From assembly GCF_000264315.1 (NCBI RefSeq), contig NZ_AJXU01000075.1, positions 60,148-124,147 of the forward strand: DNA of 64,000 bases, given 5' to 3'. Every line of letters begins with the position of its first letter. Position 1 is the stretch's first letter. Under the pieces are notes generated by a model. The model worked only from the letters and a program-made list of their open reading frames with translations. It searched no databases and had not been told where the DNA came from. This DNA comes from Rhodanobacter fulvus Jip2 (GTDB lineage: Bacteria; Pseudomonadota; Gammaproteobacteria; Xanthomonadales; Rhodanobacteraceae). Below, in pieces: positions 13,653-22,254 of the stretch. Position numbers and translations under genes: made by a program.

Positions 13653-14723
13653 ATGCCCAGCTGGACCCGCCGCTCCATCGAGATCCTCGCCGCCGAGGCG
13701 GCGCGTTCGGCCGACACGCACCTGATCCGGCTGGACCTGCCTGCGTTTCCCGGCATTCCGCTGTACCTGAAAGACGAATCCGCACACCCCACCGGCAGCC
13801 TGAAGCACAGGCTGGCGCGCTCGCTGTTCCTGTACGCGATCTGCAATGGCTGGCTGCATGAAGACCAGCCGGTGATCGAGGCCTCCAGCGGAAGCACCGC
13901 GATCTCCGAAGCCTACTTCGCCCGCCTGCTCGGCCTGCCCTTCATCACCGCGATGCCGCGGCGCACCTCGTGCGACAAGATCGCGCAGATCGAGCACTTC
14001 GGCGGACGCAGCCATCTCATCGACGGCACTGACGTCTACGGTGCCGCCGAGCAACTGGCGCGCGAGTCCGACGGCTTCTACATGGACCAGTTCACCTTCG
14101 CCGAACGCGCCACCGACTGGCGCGGCAACAACAACATCGCCGAGTCGATCTTCCGGCAGATGGAGCGCGAATTCGATCCGGTGCCGCGCTGGATCGTGGT
14201 TTCCGCCGGCACCGGCGGCACCTCGGCCACCATCGGCCGCTACATCCGCTACGGCGCCGCCCGCAGCGACGGCACCCAGCTGGCGGTGGTGGACCCGGAA
14301 AACTCCGTGTTCATGGATTACTTCAACAGCGGCGACGCCTCGCTGCGGCTGGATTGCGGCTCGCGCATCGAAGGCATCGGCCGGCCGCGGGTGGAGCCGT
14401 CGTTCATCCGTGGGGTGATCGACCGCATGATCCGCGTACCCGACAACGCCAGCATGGCGGCGTTGCGTGTGCTGGAGCGGTTGATGGGCCGCCGCTGCGG
14501 CGGCTCCACCGGCACCAACCTGGTCGGCGCCCTGCAACTGATGTGCGAACTGCGCGCCAGCGGTGAAAAGGGACCGGTGGTGACGCTGATCTGCGATGGC
14601 GGCGAGCGTTATCGCAAGACGTATTACAACGACGACTGGCTCGCCGCCGAAGGCTTCGACGTGGCCAACGAGCAGGCGCGGCTGGAGCAGGTCATCCAAA
14701 GCGGGCGCTGGGTCGACGCGTGA
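13653..14723 (+). CDS. PLP-dependent cysteine synthase-family enzyme
   Basis: A 356-residue fold-type II PLP enzyme. The lysine that should bind PLP is Lys51 in [10 protein letters not shown], the phosphate loop is [12 protein letters not shown] near 190, and [10 protein letters not shown] near 75 is the substrate loop. It belongs to the cysteine synthase/cystathionine beta-synthase superfamily but lacks the CysK/CysM C-terminus. The closest known relatives are Cds1-type cysteine desulfhydrases; the exact reaction is not decidable here. It is flanked by two copies of one inverted-repeat family, with no cysteine-metabolism neighbours. Confidence 0.85.
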   Translation: MPSWTRRSIEILAAEAARSADTHLIRLDLPAFPGIPLYLKDESAHPTGSLKHRLARSLFLYAICNGWLHEDQPVIEASSGSTAISEAYFARLLGLPFITAMPRRTSCDKIAQIEHFGGRSHLIDGTDVYGAAEQLARESDGFYMDQFTFAERATDWRGNNNIAESIFRQMEREFDPVPRWIVVSAGTGGTSATIGRYIRYGAARSDGTQLAVVDPENSVFMDYFNSGDASLRLDCGSRIEGIGRPRVEPSFIRGVIDRMIRVPDNASMAALRVLERLMGRRCGGSTGTNLVGALQLMCELRASGEKGPVVTLICDGGERYRKTYYNDDWLAAEGFDVANEQARLEQVIQSGRWVDA

Positions 14724-14776
14724 TACCTGGCCGACGCACGTGTCATTGAGCTGCCATCGGATTTACCTGGAAAGAT

Positions 14777-14892
14777 CCGTTCATCCTGAGCGTAGGCCAA
14801 AGGCCGGAGTCGAAGGACACGCCGCCTGGGCCGCCCCAACCGGGCACCGCTTCGACTCCGCCCGCTGCGCGGACTACGCTCAGCGCGAACGG
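14777..14892. repeat. Inverted repeat (CCCTGAGCGTAG family), copy 2
   Basis: Arms of about 40 bases: CCGTTCATCCTGAGCGTAGG on the left, with the complement ending CTACGCTCAGCGCGAACGG on the right. It fills most of the 235-base gap between the PLP-enzyme gene and nbaC. The outer hexamers and the CTGAGCGTAG core match copy 1 at 13513-13610. Confidence 0.7.
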
Positions 14893-14958
14893 CTTTGGGA
14901 GCCGGATGACCATCAGACAAGTGGCATTCGGCGCTGACCTATTCTTCGGGAACTACGC

Positions 14959-15480
14959 ATGGCCCTGCTACCACCACTCAACCTGCAACGCTGGATCGAC
15001 GAACACCGCCATCTGCTGAAACCGCCGGTGGGCAACAAGTGCATCGTCGATGGCGACTTCATCATCATGATCGTGGCCGGCCCCAACGCGCGCACCGACT
15101 ACCACTACGACGAAGGCCCGGAGTTCTTCCACCAACTGGAAGGCGAGATGATCCTGAAGGTGCAGGACGAGGGCCAACCGCGCGATATACCGATCCGCGC
15201 CGGCGAAGTTTTCTACCTGCCGCCGCGCGTGCCGCACTCGCCGCAGCGCATGCCCGGATCGATCGGCCTGGTGATCGAACGCCGTCGCCTCGCCAATGAA
15301 AAGGATGGCCTGCTGTGGTTCTGCGAGCACTGCAACCACACCCTGTTCGAGGAGTACTTCGTGCTCGACAGCATCGAACACGATTTTCCGCCAGTGTTCG
15401 ACCGCTTCTACGGCTCGATCGAGGCGCGCACCTGCAAGGCCTGCGGGCACGTCAATCCGGCGCCGGCGAAATATTCGTAG
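14959..15480 (+). CDS. nbaC: 3-hydroxyanthranilate 3,4-dioxygenase
   Basis: This cupin dioxygenase opens the ring of 3-hydroxyanthranilate in the kynurenine pathway to NAD or quinolinate. The 173-residue protein has iron ligands His49, Glu55 and His93 and the bacterial-type rubredoxin-like second metal site Cys122-x2-Cys125 and Cys159-x2-Cys162. Other kynurenine genes are absent from the window, so it is orphaned here. A REP pair follows within 11 bases. Confidence 0.95.
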   Translation: MALLPPLNLQRWIDEHRHLLKPPVGNKCIVDGDFIIMIVAGPNARTDYHYDEGPEFFHQLEGEMILKVQDEGQPRDIPIRAGEVFYLPPRVPHSPQRMPGSIGLVIERRRLANEKDGLLWFCEHCNHTLFEEYFVLDSIEHDFPPVFDRFYGSIEARTCKACGHVNPAPAKYS

Positions 15481-15490
15481 AACCTGGTGT

Positions 15491-15566
15491 GTGGGAGCGA
15501 CTTCAGTCGCGATGCTTCTGCTTTGGAGCTTCAACGCAAGAGCATCGCGACTGAAGTCGCTCCTAC
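15491..15566. repeat. REP pair (BIME-like), intact copy
   Basis: Left arm GTGGGAGCGACTTCAGTCGC followed by GATGCTTCTGC. The right arm on the opposite strand is GTAGGAGCGACTTCAGTCGC followed by GATGCTCTTGC. The arms face each other across 13 bases. It lies between the convergent nbaC and Nudix genes, a usual REP location, and may act as a bidirectional stop. Confidence 0.88.
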
Positions 15567-15571
15567 AGGTG

Positions 15572-16120
15572 TTAGCGCAGCGCCAGCCATTTACGCGCCA
15601 TGCGACGCAGTGACGTATCGAGGCTTTCATCGGCGGCCACCTCCGTCACCGGCCGCCACGCCAGCGCGCGTGATTCGCCATTGACCACGAAGCGTTCATC
15701 GCCCCCGGCCCGCACCACGTAGCGCACGTCGTAATGCCAATGCTCCGGCTCGGCTCCACGCAGCGGAATGCGGTGGCGGTCGATATCGAAGATGTCGCCT
15801 TCGACGCGCAAACCCGGCACGCCGGTTTCCTCCTGCGCTTCGCGCAAGGCCACGCCTGCCAGGTCGGGATCGCCATCGGCATGGCCGCCGGGCTGCAGCC
15901 AGCGGTCGAGCTTGCGGTGATGCATCAGCAACACGCGCTCGCCGTCGCCGCTGACCAGCCATGCCGAGCCGGTGAAGTGCGCCACGGCATGGCTCCGCTG
16001 GAAGACCTCGGGGTGGCTGCGCAGGAAATCCTCGAATTGCGCGACGGTTTTTTTCTCCCCCTGCCATAAGTCACGGTAGCGACGCAGTGACTCGATCAGA
16101 AAGTTTTGTGGTGCCTGCAT
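15572..16120 (-). CDS. Nudix hydrolase
   Basis: A 182-residue Nudix protein whose substrate cannot be told from sequence. The Nudix box begins GGHADGDPDLAGVALREAQE and ends ETGV; the catalytic REAQEE is intact, but the first Glu of the consensus box is replaced by Pro. An N-terminal helical region (1-50) precedes the fold. It is convergent with nbaC across a REP pair and divergent from the first permease. Confidence 0.88.
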   Translation of the reverse strand: MQAPQNFLIESLRRYRDLWQGEKKTVAQFEDFLRSHPEVFQRSHAVAHFTGSAWLVSGDGERVLLMHHRKLDRWLQPGGHADGDPDLAGVALREAQEETGVPGLRVEGDIFDIDRHRIPLRGAEPEHWHYDVRYVVRAGGDERFVVNGESRALAWRPVTEVAADESLDTSLRRMARKWLALR

Positions 16121-16292
16121 CGTCGTCCATCCGGTTCATGAAAGTGCGCTGCAGCAAGCCTTCGCGAGGCCTGAATCCAGCTTGTACAACCCCCAACGCT
16201 CGGCTATGTTGGCCCACTATTCGCATCTCCGCACCACGCGTCGCGCACTGCTGCAGCGCACTAGCGGACGCATTCATGCCAAGGGGCGCTTG

Positions 16293-17822
16293 ATGATCAA
16301 AAATCTTTTTGCCACCCATCCCATCAAGGCCATGCCCCATGTGGATGCGGGCGAGCCGGTGGAGGGTAGCGCCGAAGGCGAGGTCACCCTCAAACGCGTC
16401 TTGACGGCGCGGCACCTGGTGATGCTTGGGGTGGGTGCGGTCATCGGCGCGGGCATCTTCGCCATCACCGGCACGGCGGCGGCACAGTTCGCCGGCCCCG
16501 CACTGATCCTCAGCTTTCTGATCGCCGCCGTGGCCTGCGGCCTGGCCGGCATGTGCTACGCGGAGTTCGCCGCGATGCTGCCGGTTTCCGGCAGCGCCTA
16601 TTCCTATTCCTACGCCACCCTGGGCGAAGTGGTGGCCTGGTTCGTCGGCTGGGCACTGGTGCTGGAATACCTGTTCGCCGCATCCACCGTGGCGGTGGCC
16701 TGGTCGGGCTACTTCGGCGAACTGCTGCGCATGCTCAGCTCGATGACCGGCCTGAATTTCACCTTGCCGGCGGCGCTGTCCTCGGCCCCGCTCACGTTTG
16801 CCGAAGGCGGCCACACGCTGGTCACCACCGGCGCACTGATCAATCTGCCGGCCATCATCATCGTCGGCGCGATCAGCTGGCTGTGCTACATGGGCATCAC
16901 CCAGTCGGCGACGGTCAACGCGATCATCGTGGCGATCAAGGTGTCGGTGATCCTGCTGTTCCTGATCGTTATGTTCAACTACATCAACCCCGATCTGTGG
17001 CACCCGTTCATCCCCGCCAACGAGGGCGGCTCCAAGTTCGGCTGGAGCGGCATCTACCGCGGCGCCACGCTGGTGTTCTTTGCCTATATCGGTTTCGACG
17101 CGGTCTCCACGGCCGCCGGCGAGGCGAAGAACCCGCAGCGCGACATGCCGATCGGCATCCTCGGCTCGCTGCTGCTGTGCACCGTACTGTACGTGGCGAT
17201 GGCCGCGGTGATGACCGGCACCACGCCGTTCCGCATGCTCAACACGCCCGAGCCGGTTGCCACCGCGATCAACTATGTACTCGGCACCGTCGCCGCCGGC
17301 AGTCCCTCCAGTTACATCCTTGGCGCGTTGAAGATCCTGGTGGTGTTCGCGGCGCTGGCCGGCCTGAGCTCGGTGATCCTGGTGATGCTGATGGGCCAGC
17401 CGCGCATTTTCTATTCGATGTCGCGCGACGGTTTGCTGCCGCAGGCACTGGGCCGCCTGCACACGAAGCACCGCACGCCCTACGTGGGCACCATCATGGT
17501 CGGCGTGATCGCCAGCATCCTGGCCGGCCTGTTCCCGGTCGATGTGCTGGGCGACCTGGTGTCGATGGGCACCTTGCTAGCCTTCGCCACCGTCTGCATC
17601 GGCGTACTGGTGCTGCGCCGCACGCGGCCGGAGCTGCCGCGCGCGTTCCGCGTGCCGGTGCCGTGGCTGGTCTGTCCGCTGGGCGCGGCCGCCTGCCTGT
17701 TCCTGTTCTGGCAGGCTTTCGAGGTGCGCTGGCCGCTGCTGGTGAGCTGGATCGTGATCGGCTTCCTGATCTACGGCTTCTACGGCTACCGCCACAGCAA
17801 GCTGCGCCAGGGCGCGCGCTGA
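16293..17822 (+). CDS. APC-family amino acid permease, paralogue 1
   Basis: A 509-residue APC-superfamily transporter with about 12 membrane helices. The TM1 motif GVGAVIGAGIFAITG and the SGSAYSYSYATLGE stretch place it with the YhdG/cationic amino acid transporter branch. The ATG at 16293 follows AGGGG at 7 bases; the longer upstream reading lacks family similarity. A second permease with the same pattern follows after 89 bases. Substrate is not predictable from sequence. Confidence 0.93.
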   Translation: MIKNLFATHPIKAMPHVDAGEPVEGSAEGEVTLKRVLTARHLVMLGVGAVIGAGIFAITGTAAAQFAGPALILSFLIAAVACGLAGMCYAEFAAMLPVSGSAYSYSYATLGEVVAWFVGWALVLEYLFAASTVAVAWSGYFGELLRMLSSMTGLNFTLPAALSSAPLTFAEGGHTLVTTGALINLPAIIIVGAISWLCYMGITQSATVNAIIVAIKVSVILLFLIVMFNYINPDLWHPFIPANEGGSKFGWSGIYRGATLVFFAYIGFDAVSTAAGEAKNPQRDMPIGILGSLLLCTVLYVAMAAVMTGTTPFRMLNTPEPVATAINYVLGTVAAGSPSSYILGALKILVVFAALAGLSSVILVMLMGQPRIFYSMSRDGLLPQALGRLHTKHRTPYVGTIMVGVIASILAGLFPVDVLGDLVSMGTLLAFATVCIGVLVLRRTRPELPRAFRVPVPWLVCPLGAAACLFLFWQAFEVRWPLLVSWIVIGFLIYGFYGYRHSKLRQGAR

Positions 17823-17911
17823 GACGCAGCGGCCGGCACGGCGCAGGCCGCTCACACACAACGTGTCGCGCACGCGGCGCAACAACCATCCGCTCCCGAC
17901 GACAAGTGGCC

Positions 17912-19390
17912 ATGCTCAAACAGTTGCTCGCCCGCAAGACCGATTTCAGCGATGCCGACGATGCCAACGGCCCCACCCTGCGCCGCACGCTGGGGCCGAT
18001 CGGATTGACGGCGCTGGGCATCGGCGCGGTGATCGGTGGCGGCATCTTCGTGATCACGGGCCAGGCAGCCGCCGATCACGCGGGGCCGGCGGTGATCCTG
18101 TCGTTTCTGCTGGCAGCCATCTGCAGCACGTTCACCGCGCTGTGCTACGCCGAATTCGCCACCCTCATCCCGGTATCCGGCAGCGCCTACTCCTACGCGT
18201 ACGCCACCCTGGGCGAGTTGGTGGCGTGGTTCATCGGCTGGAACCTGGTGCTGGAATACGGCGTATCCGCCTCGGCGGTAGCCGTGAGCTGGACGGGTTA
18301 TTTCCTGAGCCTGCTCGACCATATCGGCCACACCTTCAGCATGGACTTGAGCCTGCCGGCGGCGCTGACCAACGCGCCGCTGGCATTCACCGCCGACCAT
18401 CAACTGATCGCCACGGGGGCGCTGTTCAACCTGCCTGCGGTGGTGCTGGTGTTGTTGCTGACCTGGCTCTGCTACGTCGGCATCCGCGAATCGAGCCTCG
18501 CCAACGCGGCCATGGTGGTGTTGAAGGTGGGCCTGATCGCGCTGGTGATCGTGGTGGGCTGGCGCTACGTCGACCCGTCCAACTGGCACCCTTTCATCCC
18601 CGAATCGCAAGGTCACTACAAGTACGGCTGGGGCGGCGTCCTGCGTGGCGCGGCGATGGTGTTTTTTGCCTACATCGGTTTCGAGGCCACGTCGGTGGCG
18701 GCGCAGGAATCGCGCAACCCGCAACGCGACCTGCCGATCGGCATCCTCGCTTCGCTGGCCATCTGCACGGTGCTGTATATCGCCATGGCCGCGGTGATGA
18801 CCGGACTCAGTTCCTACACGCTGCTGGGCACCAACGAGCCAGTGGTGACCGCGCTGCAGGGGCACCCCGCGCTCGGCTGGCTGCGCTGGCTGGTGGAAGT
18901 GGGCGCGATGCTGGGCCTGGCTTCGGTGGTGCTGGTGATGATCATCGCCCAGCCGCGCATCTTCATGATCATGGGCCGCGACGGCATGCTGCCGAAGGTG
19001 TTCACGCGCATCCATCCACGTTATCGCACGCCACACCTCAATACGCTGATCACCGGCGCGGGCATCGCGCTGCTGGCCGCCATCTTCCCGCTGGACGTGT
19101 TGGGTGACCTGGTTTCGATGGGCACCCTGATCGCCTTCATGGCGGTTTGCGCGGGGGTGTGGATCCTGCGCCACACGCGGCCGGAATTGCCGCGCACGTT
19201 CCGGGTGCCGTGGGCGCCGCTGATCTGCTCCCTGGGCATTCTCAGCTGCGCCGCCCTGCTCGCCACCATGGCCTGGTACAACTGGGGGCTGATGGTGTTG
19301 TGGACGGTGATCGGGCTGGTGATCTATTTCGGCTATGGACGCCGGCACAGCCATCTTCATCAGCAGGAAATGGCGCGGAACGGCGCCTAA
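17912..19390 (+). CDS. APC-family amino acid permease, paralogue 2
   Basis: A 492-residue permease closely resembling the gene before it. The motifs GIGAVIGGGIFVITG, SGSAYSYAYATLGE and FFAYIGFEATSVAAQE line up with paralogue 1, so this is a tandem duplication. The start is ATG 17912, after which residues read MLKQLLARKTDF. The upstream in-frame stretch inside paralogue 1 is not coding. The two differ mainly in loops and C-terminus, which suggests divergence of substrate. Confidence 0.93.
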   Translation: MLKQLLARKTDFSDADDANGPTLRRTLGPIGLTALGIGAVIGGGIFVITGQAAADHAGPAVILSFLLAAICSTFTALCYAEFATLIPVSGSAYSYAYATLGELVAWFIGWNLVLEYGVSASAVAVSWTGYFLSLLDHIGHTFSMDLSLPAALTNAPLAFTADHQLIATGALFNLPAVVLVLLLTWLCYVGIRESSLANAAMVVLKVGLIALVIVVGWRYVDPSNWHPFIPESQGHYKYGWGGVLRGAAMVFFAYIGFEATSVAAQESRNPQRDLPIGILASLAICTVLYIAMAAVMTGLSSYTLLGTNEPVVTALQGHPALGWLRWLVEVGAMLGLASVVLVMIIAQPRIFMIMGRDGMLPKVFTRIHPRYRTPHLNTLITGAGIALLAAIFPLDVLGDLVSMGTLIAFMAVCAGVWILRHTRPELPRTFRVPWAPLICSLGILSCAALLATMAWYNWGLMVLWTVIGLVIYFGYGRRHSHLHQQEMARNGA

Positions 19391-19526
19391 AAGACGTAAA
19401 TTTCGTCCAATTGTGGCGCCTGCCGCATGATTGGCGCCGACCATCGTCCAATATCGGGCACTGCATCAGGACTACGATGCAAGTGACTGTTTTAGATGAA
19501 TTTAACGAAATATTTTTCCGGAAAAT

Positions 19527-19757
19527 CCCGCCCGAGATTGCCCCAACGGGCTCACGCGGGGGTATCATGGCGATCCGCGGGTTGATCACTTGGCAGTGGG
19601 CCCCGGATCGCCGCCCGGCACGTCAGGCAGGGTCAGCTCCTCAACCTGGCGTGTCGGGCAGCACTTTCTCTGGCTCCGCCCCCATTCCCTGTTCGTGATT
19701 GCGCCGCCCACAAGCGCGCATGCGAAAGAGGCCGGCTCCTTCGAGCCGGCCTCTTTC
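19527..19757 (+). ncRNA. Candidate structured small RNA ending in a terminator
   Basis: In a 386-base stretch without a credible protein gene, four hairpins follow each other on the plus strand: about 19527-19562, 19569-19612, 19613-19659 and a terminator at 19724-19757. The third has a 15-pair stem with no mismatch if two G-U pairs are allowed; on the minus strand these would be A-C mismatches, so the plus strand is favoured. It does not look like 6S, SRP, tmRNA or RNase P RNA. The 5' end and promoter are not defined. Confidence 0.45.
19724..19757. terminator. Bidirectional factor-independent terminator
   Basis: A perfect 15-pair stem, GAAAGAGGCCGGCTC and its complement, around a CTTC loop, flanked by A- and T-rich ends. 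It can end the upstream RNA/permease transcript on the plus strand and the HiPIP transcript on the minus strand. Confidence 0.85.
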
Positions 19758-19776
19758 GTTGTACGAAGCTATGTGA

Positions 19777-20112
19777 TCAGGCTTTCTTCGGCGTGTGCGA
19801 CACGCACCAGCCCTTCGCATTGACCGACTTGCCGGGGAACAACTGGCAAGGTCCACGGCCGGTGGTGTTGGTGGCCGTATAGAACTGGCAGTTGTGGCAC
19901 ACGTCGCCGGCCTTGTACTTCGGATTGGTCGACTTGGTCGCGTCCTCCACATAATCCAGCGCCTTGGCGGTCGGATCAGTGGGGCTCACCGCCGGCAGAT
20001 CGGCGGCGCGTGCAAGACGCGGCAAGCCGCCCATGACCACGGCAGCCGCGGTGGTGCCCGCTGCGATTTTCAGGAAGTGGCGGCGCGATTCGATATCGTT
20101 TTCTTTCGACAT
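19777..20112 (-). CDS. High-potential iron-sulfur protein (HiPIP)
   Basis: A 111-residue periplasmic electron carrier with one [4Fe-4S] cluster. The Tat signal is clear (RRHFLK at 10-15, cleavage near ARA-AD at 36). The four cluster cysteines are Cys72, Cys75, Cys89 and Cys103 in the HiPIP spacing. The ATG at 20112 places the twin arginine correctly. It is monocistronic with a strong terminator 20 bases after its stop, and divergent from mtnB. Confidence 0.94.
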   Translation of the reverse strand: MSKENDIESRRHFLKIAAGTTAAAVVMGGLPRLARAADLPAVSPTDPTAKALDYVEDATKSTNPKYKAGDVCHNCQFYTATNTTGRGPCQLFPGKSVNAKGWCVSHTPKKA

Positions 20113-20238
20113 GGCAGAGTCTCCGTCGAGGTGACCGGCGCACCCTGCACCGGATCGCGGAAGTGTCACGCCATTTACCTCAACGCTTCCTGACTTGCGC
20201 GAATGGCTCGCATTACGCCCTTGGCGCGAAGGGGCCCG

Positions 20239-20247
20239 TGGTATGAT
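20239..20247 (+). promoter_or_regulatory. Extended -10 promoter for mtnBDC
   Basis: TGGTATGAT fits an extended -10 element (TGn plus TATGAT). It lies 28 bases before the mtnB start, and a weak TTGGCG lies 15 bases upstream of the hexamer. No SAM-type riboswitch structure is evident between it and mtnB. Confidence 0.45.
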
Positions 20248-20274
20248 GCCGATTGATTTGGACGGCCAAACCGT

Positions 20275-20922
20275 ATGACCCAGCAGCTGCCCGCCACGAT
20301 GTCCCAGAGCCTGTTCGACAGCCGCGCCGACGCCATCGCCGATGCCGCGCGGCAACTGGCGGCGCTTGGCTGGACGCCGGCCACCAGCAGCAATTTCTCG
20401 ATGCGGGTGGACGACGAACACGCGGCCATCACCATCTCAGGCCGCGACAAGGGCCACCTCGGCCGCGATGACATCATGCTGATCGACCTGCACGGCCACG
20501 CGGTGGGCACCACGGCCAGGCCCAGCGCCGAAACCGCGCTGCACACGCAGGTCTACCGGCGCTGGCCGGAAATGACCGCCGTGCTGCATACCCATTCGCG
20601 CACCCAGAGCGTGGCATCGCGACTCTACGCCGCGCGCGGCACCATCCAGCTTCAGGGCTGGGAATTGCAGAAGGCCATCAGCGGCTACACCAGCCACGAC
20701 AGCGTGCTGGAAATTCCGGTGTTTCCCAACACCCAGCACATGCCTGATCTGGTGGCCCAGGTGGATGCCTGGCTGGATGCCGGCAAACCCTTGCACGCGT
20801 ACCTTATCGACGGCCACGGCATCTACACCTGGGGCCGCGACATAGCCGAGGCCCGCCGCCATCTCGAAGCACTCGAATTCCTGCTCGAATGCGAAATGGA
20901 TCTGAGGAGATTGTCATCATGA
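20275..20922 (+). CDS. mtnB: Methylthioribulose-1-phosphate dehydratase
   Basis: MtnB dehydrates methylthioribulose 1-phosphate in methionine salvage. The 215-residue class II aldolase-like protein has zinc-binding HTHS near 103 and a further DGHGIYTWG near 180. TSSNFSMR near 40 is typical of the family. It overlaps mtnD by ATGA, which makes mtnB-mtnD-mtnC one transcription unit. No strong Shine-Dalgarno is visible before its ATG. Confidence 0.95.
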   Translation: MTQQLPATMSQSLFDSRADAIADAARQLAALGWTPATSSNFSMRVDDEHAAITISGRDKGHLGRDDIMLIDLHGHAVGTTARPSAETALHTQVYRRWPEMTAVLHTHSRTQSVASRLYAARGTIQLQGWELQKAISGYTSHDSVLEIPVFPNTQHMPDLVAQVDAWLDAGKPLHAYLIDGHGIYTWGRDIAEARRHLEALEFLLECEMDLRRLSS

Positions 20923-21479
20923 GTCAGCTGCGCATTTTCGACGAGGCACAACCGCAAGCGGCGCTGGCCGAGCACCGCGACCATGCCGCCATCGCCCGCG
21001 AGCTGGGCAAGGTCGGCGTGCGTTTCGAGCGCTGGGAGGCAAGCCAGCCGATCGAGCCCGGCGCCAGCCAGGATGAAGTGATCGCCGCCTACCGTGGCGA
21101 CATCGACCGGTTGATGGCGGAAAAGGGTTACCAGAGCGTGGACGTGATCAGCCTCACGCCCGACCATCCCGACCGCGCCACGCTGCGCCAGAAATTCCTC
21201 AGCGAGCACACCCACAGCGAGGACGAGGTGCGCTTTTTCGTGGCTGGTGCGGGGCAATTCACCCTGCACATCAACGACAAGGTCTACGACGTGCTGTGCG
21301 AGAAAGGCGACCTCATCGGCGTACCCGACGGCACCCCGCACTGGTTCGACATGAGCGAATCGCCGTACTTCGTGGCGATCCGCCTGTTCACCAACAAGGA
21401 AGGCTGGGTGGCCCAATTCACCGGCACCGACCTGGCCAGCCGATTCCCCCGCATGTCGCCCCTCGTCCACACCTCGTAG
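20919..21479 (+). CDS. mtnD: Acireductone dioxygenase
   Basis: The 186-residue cupin converts acireductone to the keto acid precursor of methionine with Fe2+, or runs an off-pathway CO-releasing reaction with Ni2+. Metal ligands His97, His99, Glu103 and His141 are all present ([17 protein letters not shown]). The start overlaps the mtnB stop, and AGGAG lies upstream within mtnB. Confidence 0.96.
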   Translation: MSQLRIFDEAQPQAALAEHRDHAAIARELGKVGVRFERWEASQPIEPGASQDEVIAAYRGDIDRLMAEKGYQSVDVISLTPDHPDRATLRQKFLSEHTHSEDEVRFFVAGAGQFTLHINDKVYDVLCEKGDLIGVPDGTPHWFDMSESPYFVAIRLFTNKEGWVAQFTGTDLASRFPRMSPLVHTS

Positions 21480-21505
21480 ATACCCGTCGCAGGCGAGGCT
21501 CTTGC

Positions 21506-21547
21506 GAATCCCGAATCCCGAATCCCAAATTCCGAATCCCGCCTCCC
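21506..21547 (+). repeat. GAATCCC heptad array abutting mtnC
   Basis: Near-tandem copies of GAATCCC, some degenerate, fill the 68-base gap between mtnD and mtnC and end directly at the mtnC ATG. They leave no Shine-Dalgarno sequence. The same heptad occurs in both orientations around the trpB-trpA junction. Confidence 0.8.
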
Positions 21548-22234
21548 ATGATCGAAATCCGCGCCGTCGTCACCGATATCGAAGGCACCACCAGCGCGAT
21601 CACCTTCGTGCGCGACGTGCTGTTTCCGTACGCCCGCAAGCGCTTGCCGGCCTTTGTCGAAACCCATGCCGACCAGCCCGAGGTGCAGCATTGGCTGCAT
21701 GAAGCGGCGAAGGAGGCGGGTTTCATCGAAGCCAGTCGCCAGGAAGTGATCGAACTGCTGCTGCGCTGGATCGACGAGGATCGCAAGTCCACCGCGCTGA
21801 AGGCGTTGCAGGGCATGATCTGGAAGGCCGGCTACGAAGCCGGCGACTACGTGGCCCACATGTATCCCGAAGTGGCCGCCCGCCTGCGCCAATGGCGCGC
21901 CGACGGCCTGCGTCTGTACGTCTATTCGTCCGGCTCGGTACCGGCACAACAGCTGTTTTTCAGGCATAGCGAAGCGGGCGATCTCACGCCGCTTTTCGCC
22001 GGCTATTTCGATACCGAAACCGGACCCAAGCGCGAAGCGGAATCCTACCGCCGCATCGCGACGGCGATCGACGAACAGCCGCAACACACGCTGTTTCTTT
22101 CCGACATCGTCGAGGAACTCGACGCCGCCCGGGAGGCGGGTTTCCAGACCGGCTGGCTGGTGCGTCCGCCACTGGAGGCGCCAGCCCGGCCCCGCCACCC
22201 GGTCTTTGCCGATTTCGACGCGATCGCGCTCTGA
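21548..22234 (+). CDS. mtnC: Enolase-phosphatase E1
   Basis: A 228-residue HAD-superfamily enzyme that enolises and dephosphorylates diketomethylthiopentyl phosphate to acireductone. The HAD nucleophile Asp10 and Glu12 are in VVTDIEGTT; YSSGS (motif II) and FLSDIVEELDAA (motif III/IV) follow. It completes the mtnBDC set; mtnA, mtnK or mtnP are not in the window. Confidence 0.96.
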   Translation: MIEIRAVVTDIEGTTSAITFVRDVLFPYARKRLPAFVETHADQPEVQHWLHEAAKEAGFIEASRQEVIELLLRWIDEDRKSTALKALQGMIWKAGYEAGDYVAHMYPEVAARLRQWRADGLRLYVYSSGSVPAQQLFFRHSEAGDLTPLFAGYFDTETGPKREAESYRRIATAIDEQPQHTLFLSDIVEELDAAREAGFQTGWLVRPPLEAPARPRHPVFADFDAIAL

Positions 22235-22254
22235 CTGCCCGCGGAAGGCCGACC

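Noticed and set aside
16553..19390. A 945-residue open frame apparently fusing an Ala/Arg-rich domain to permease 2
   Set aside because: The first 453 codons lie in the wrong frame of permease 1 and have high-GC shadow composition; permease 2 starts at 17912.
20113..20274. SAM or other riboswitch before mtnB
   Set aside because: No conserved SAM riboswitch core or long leader; the predicted transcription start is about 20 bases before the ATG.
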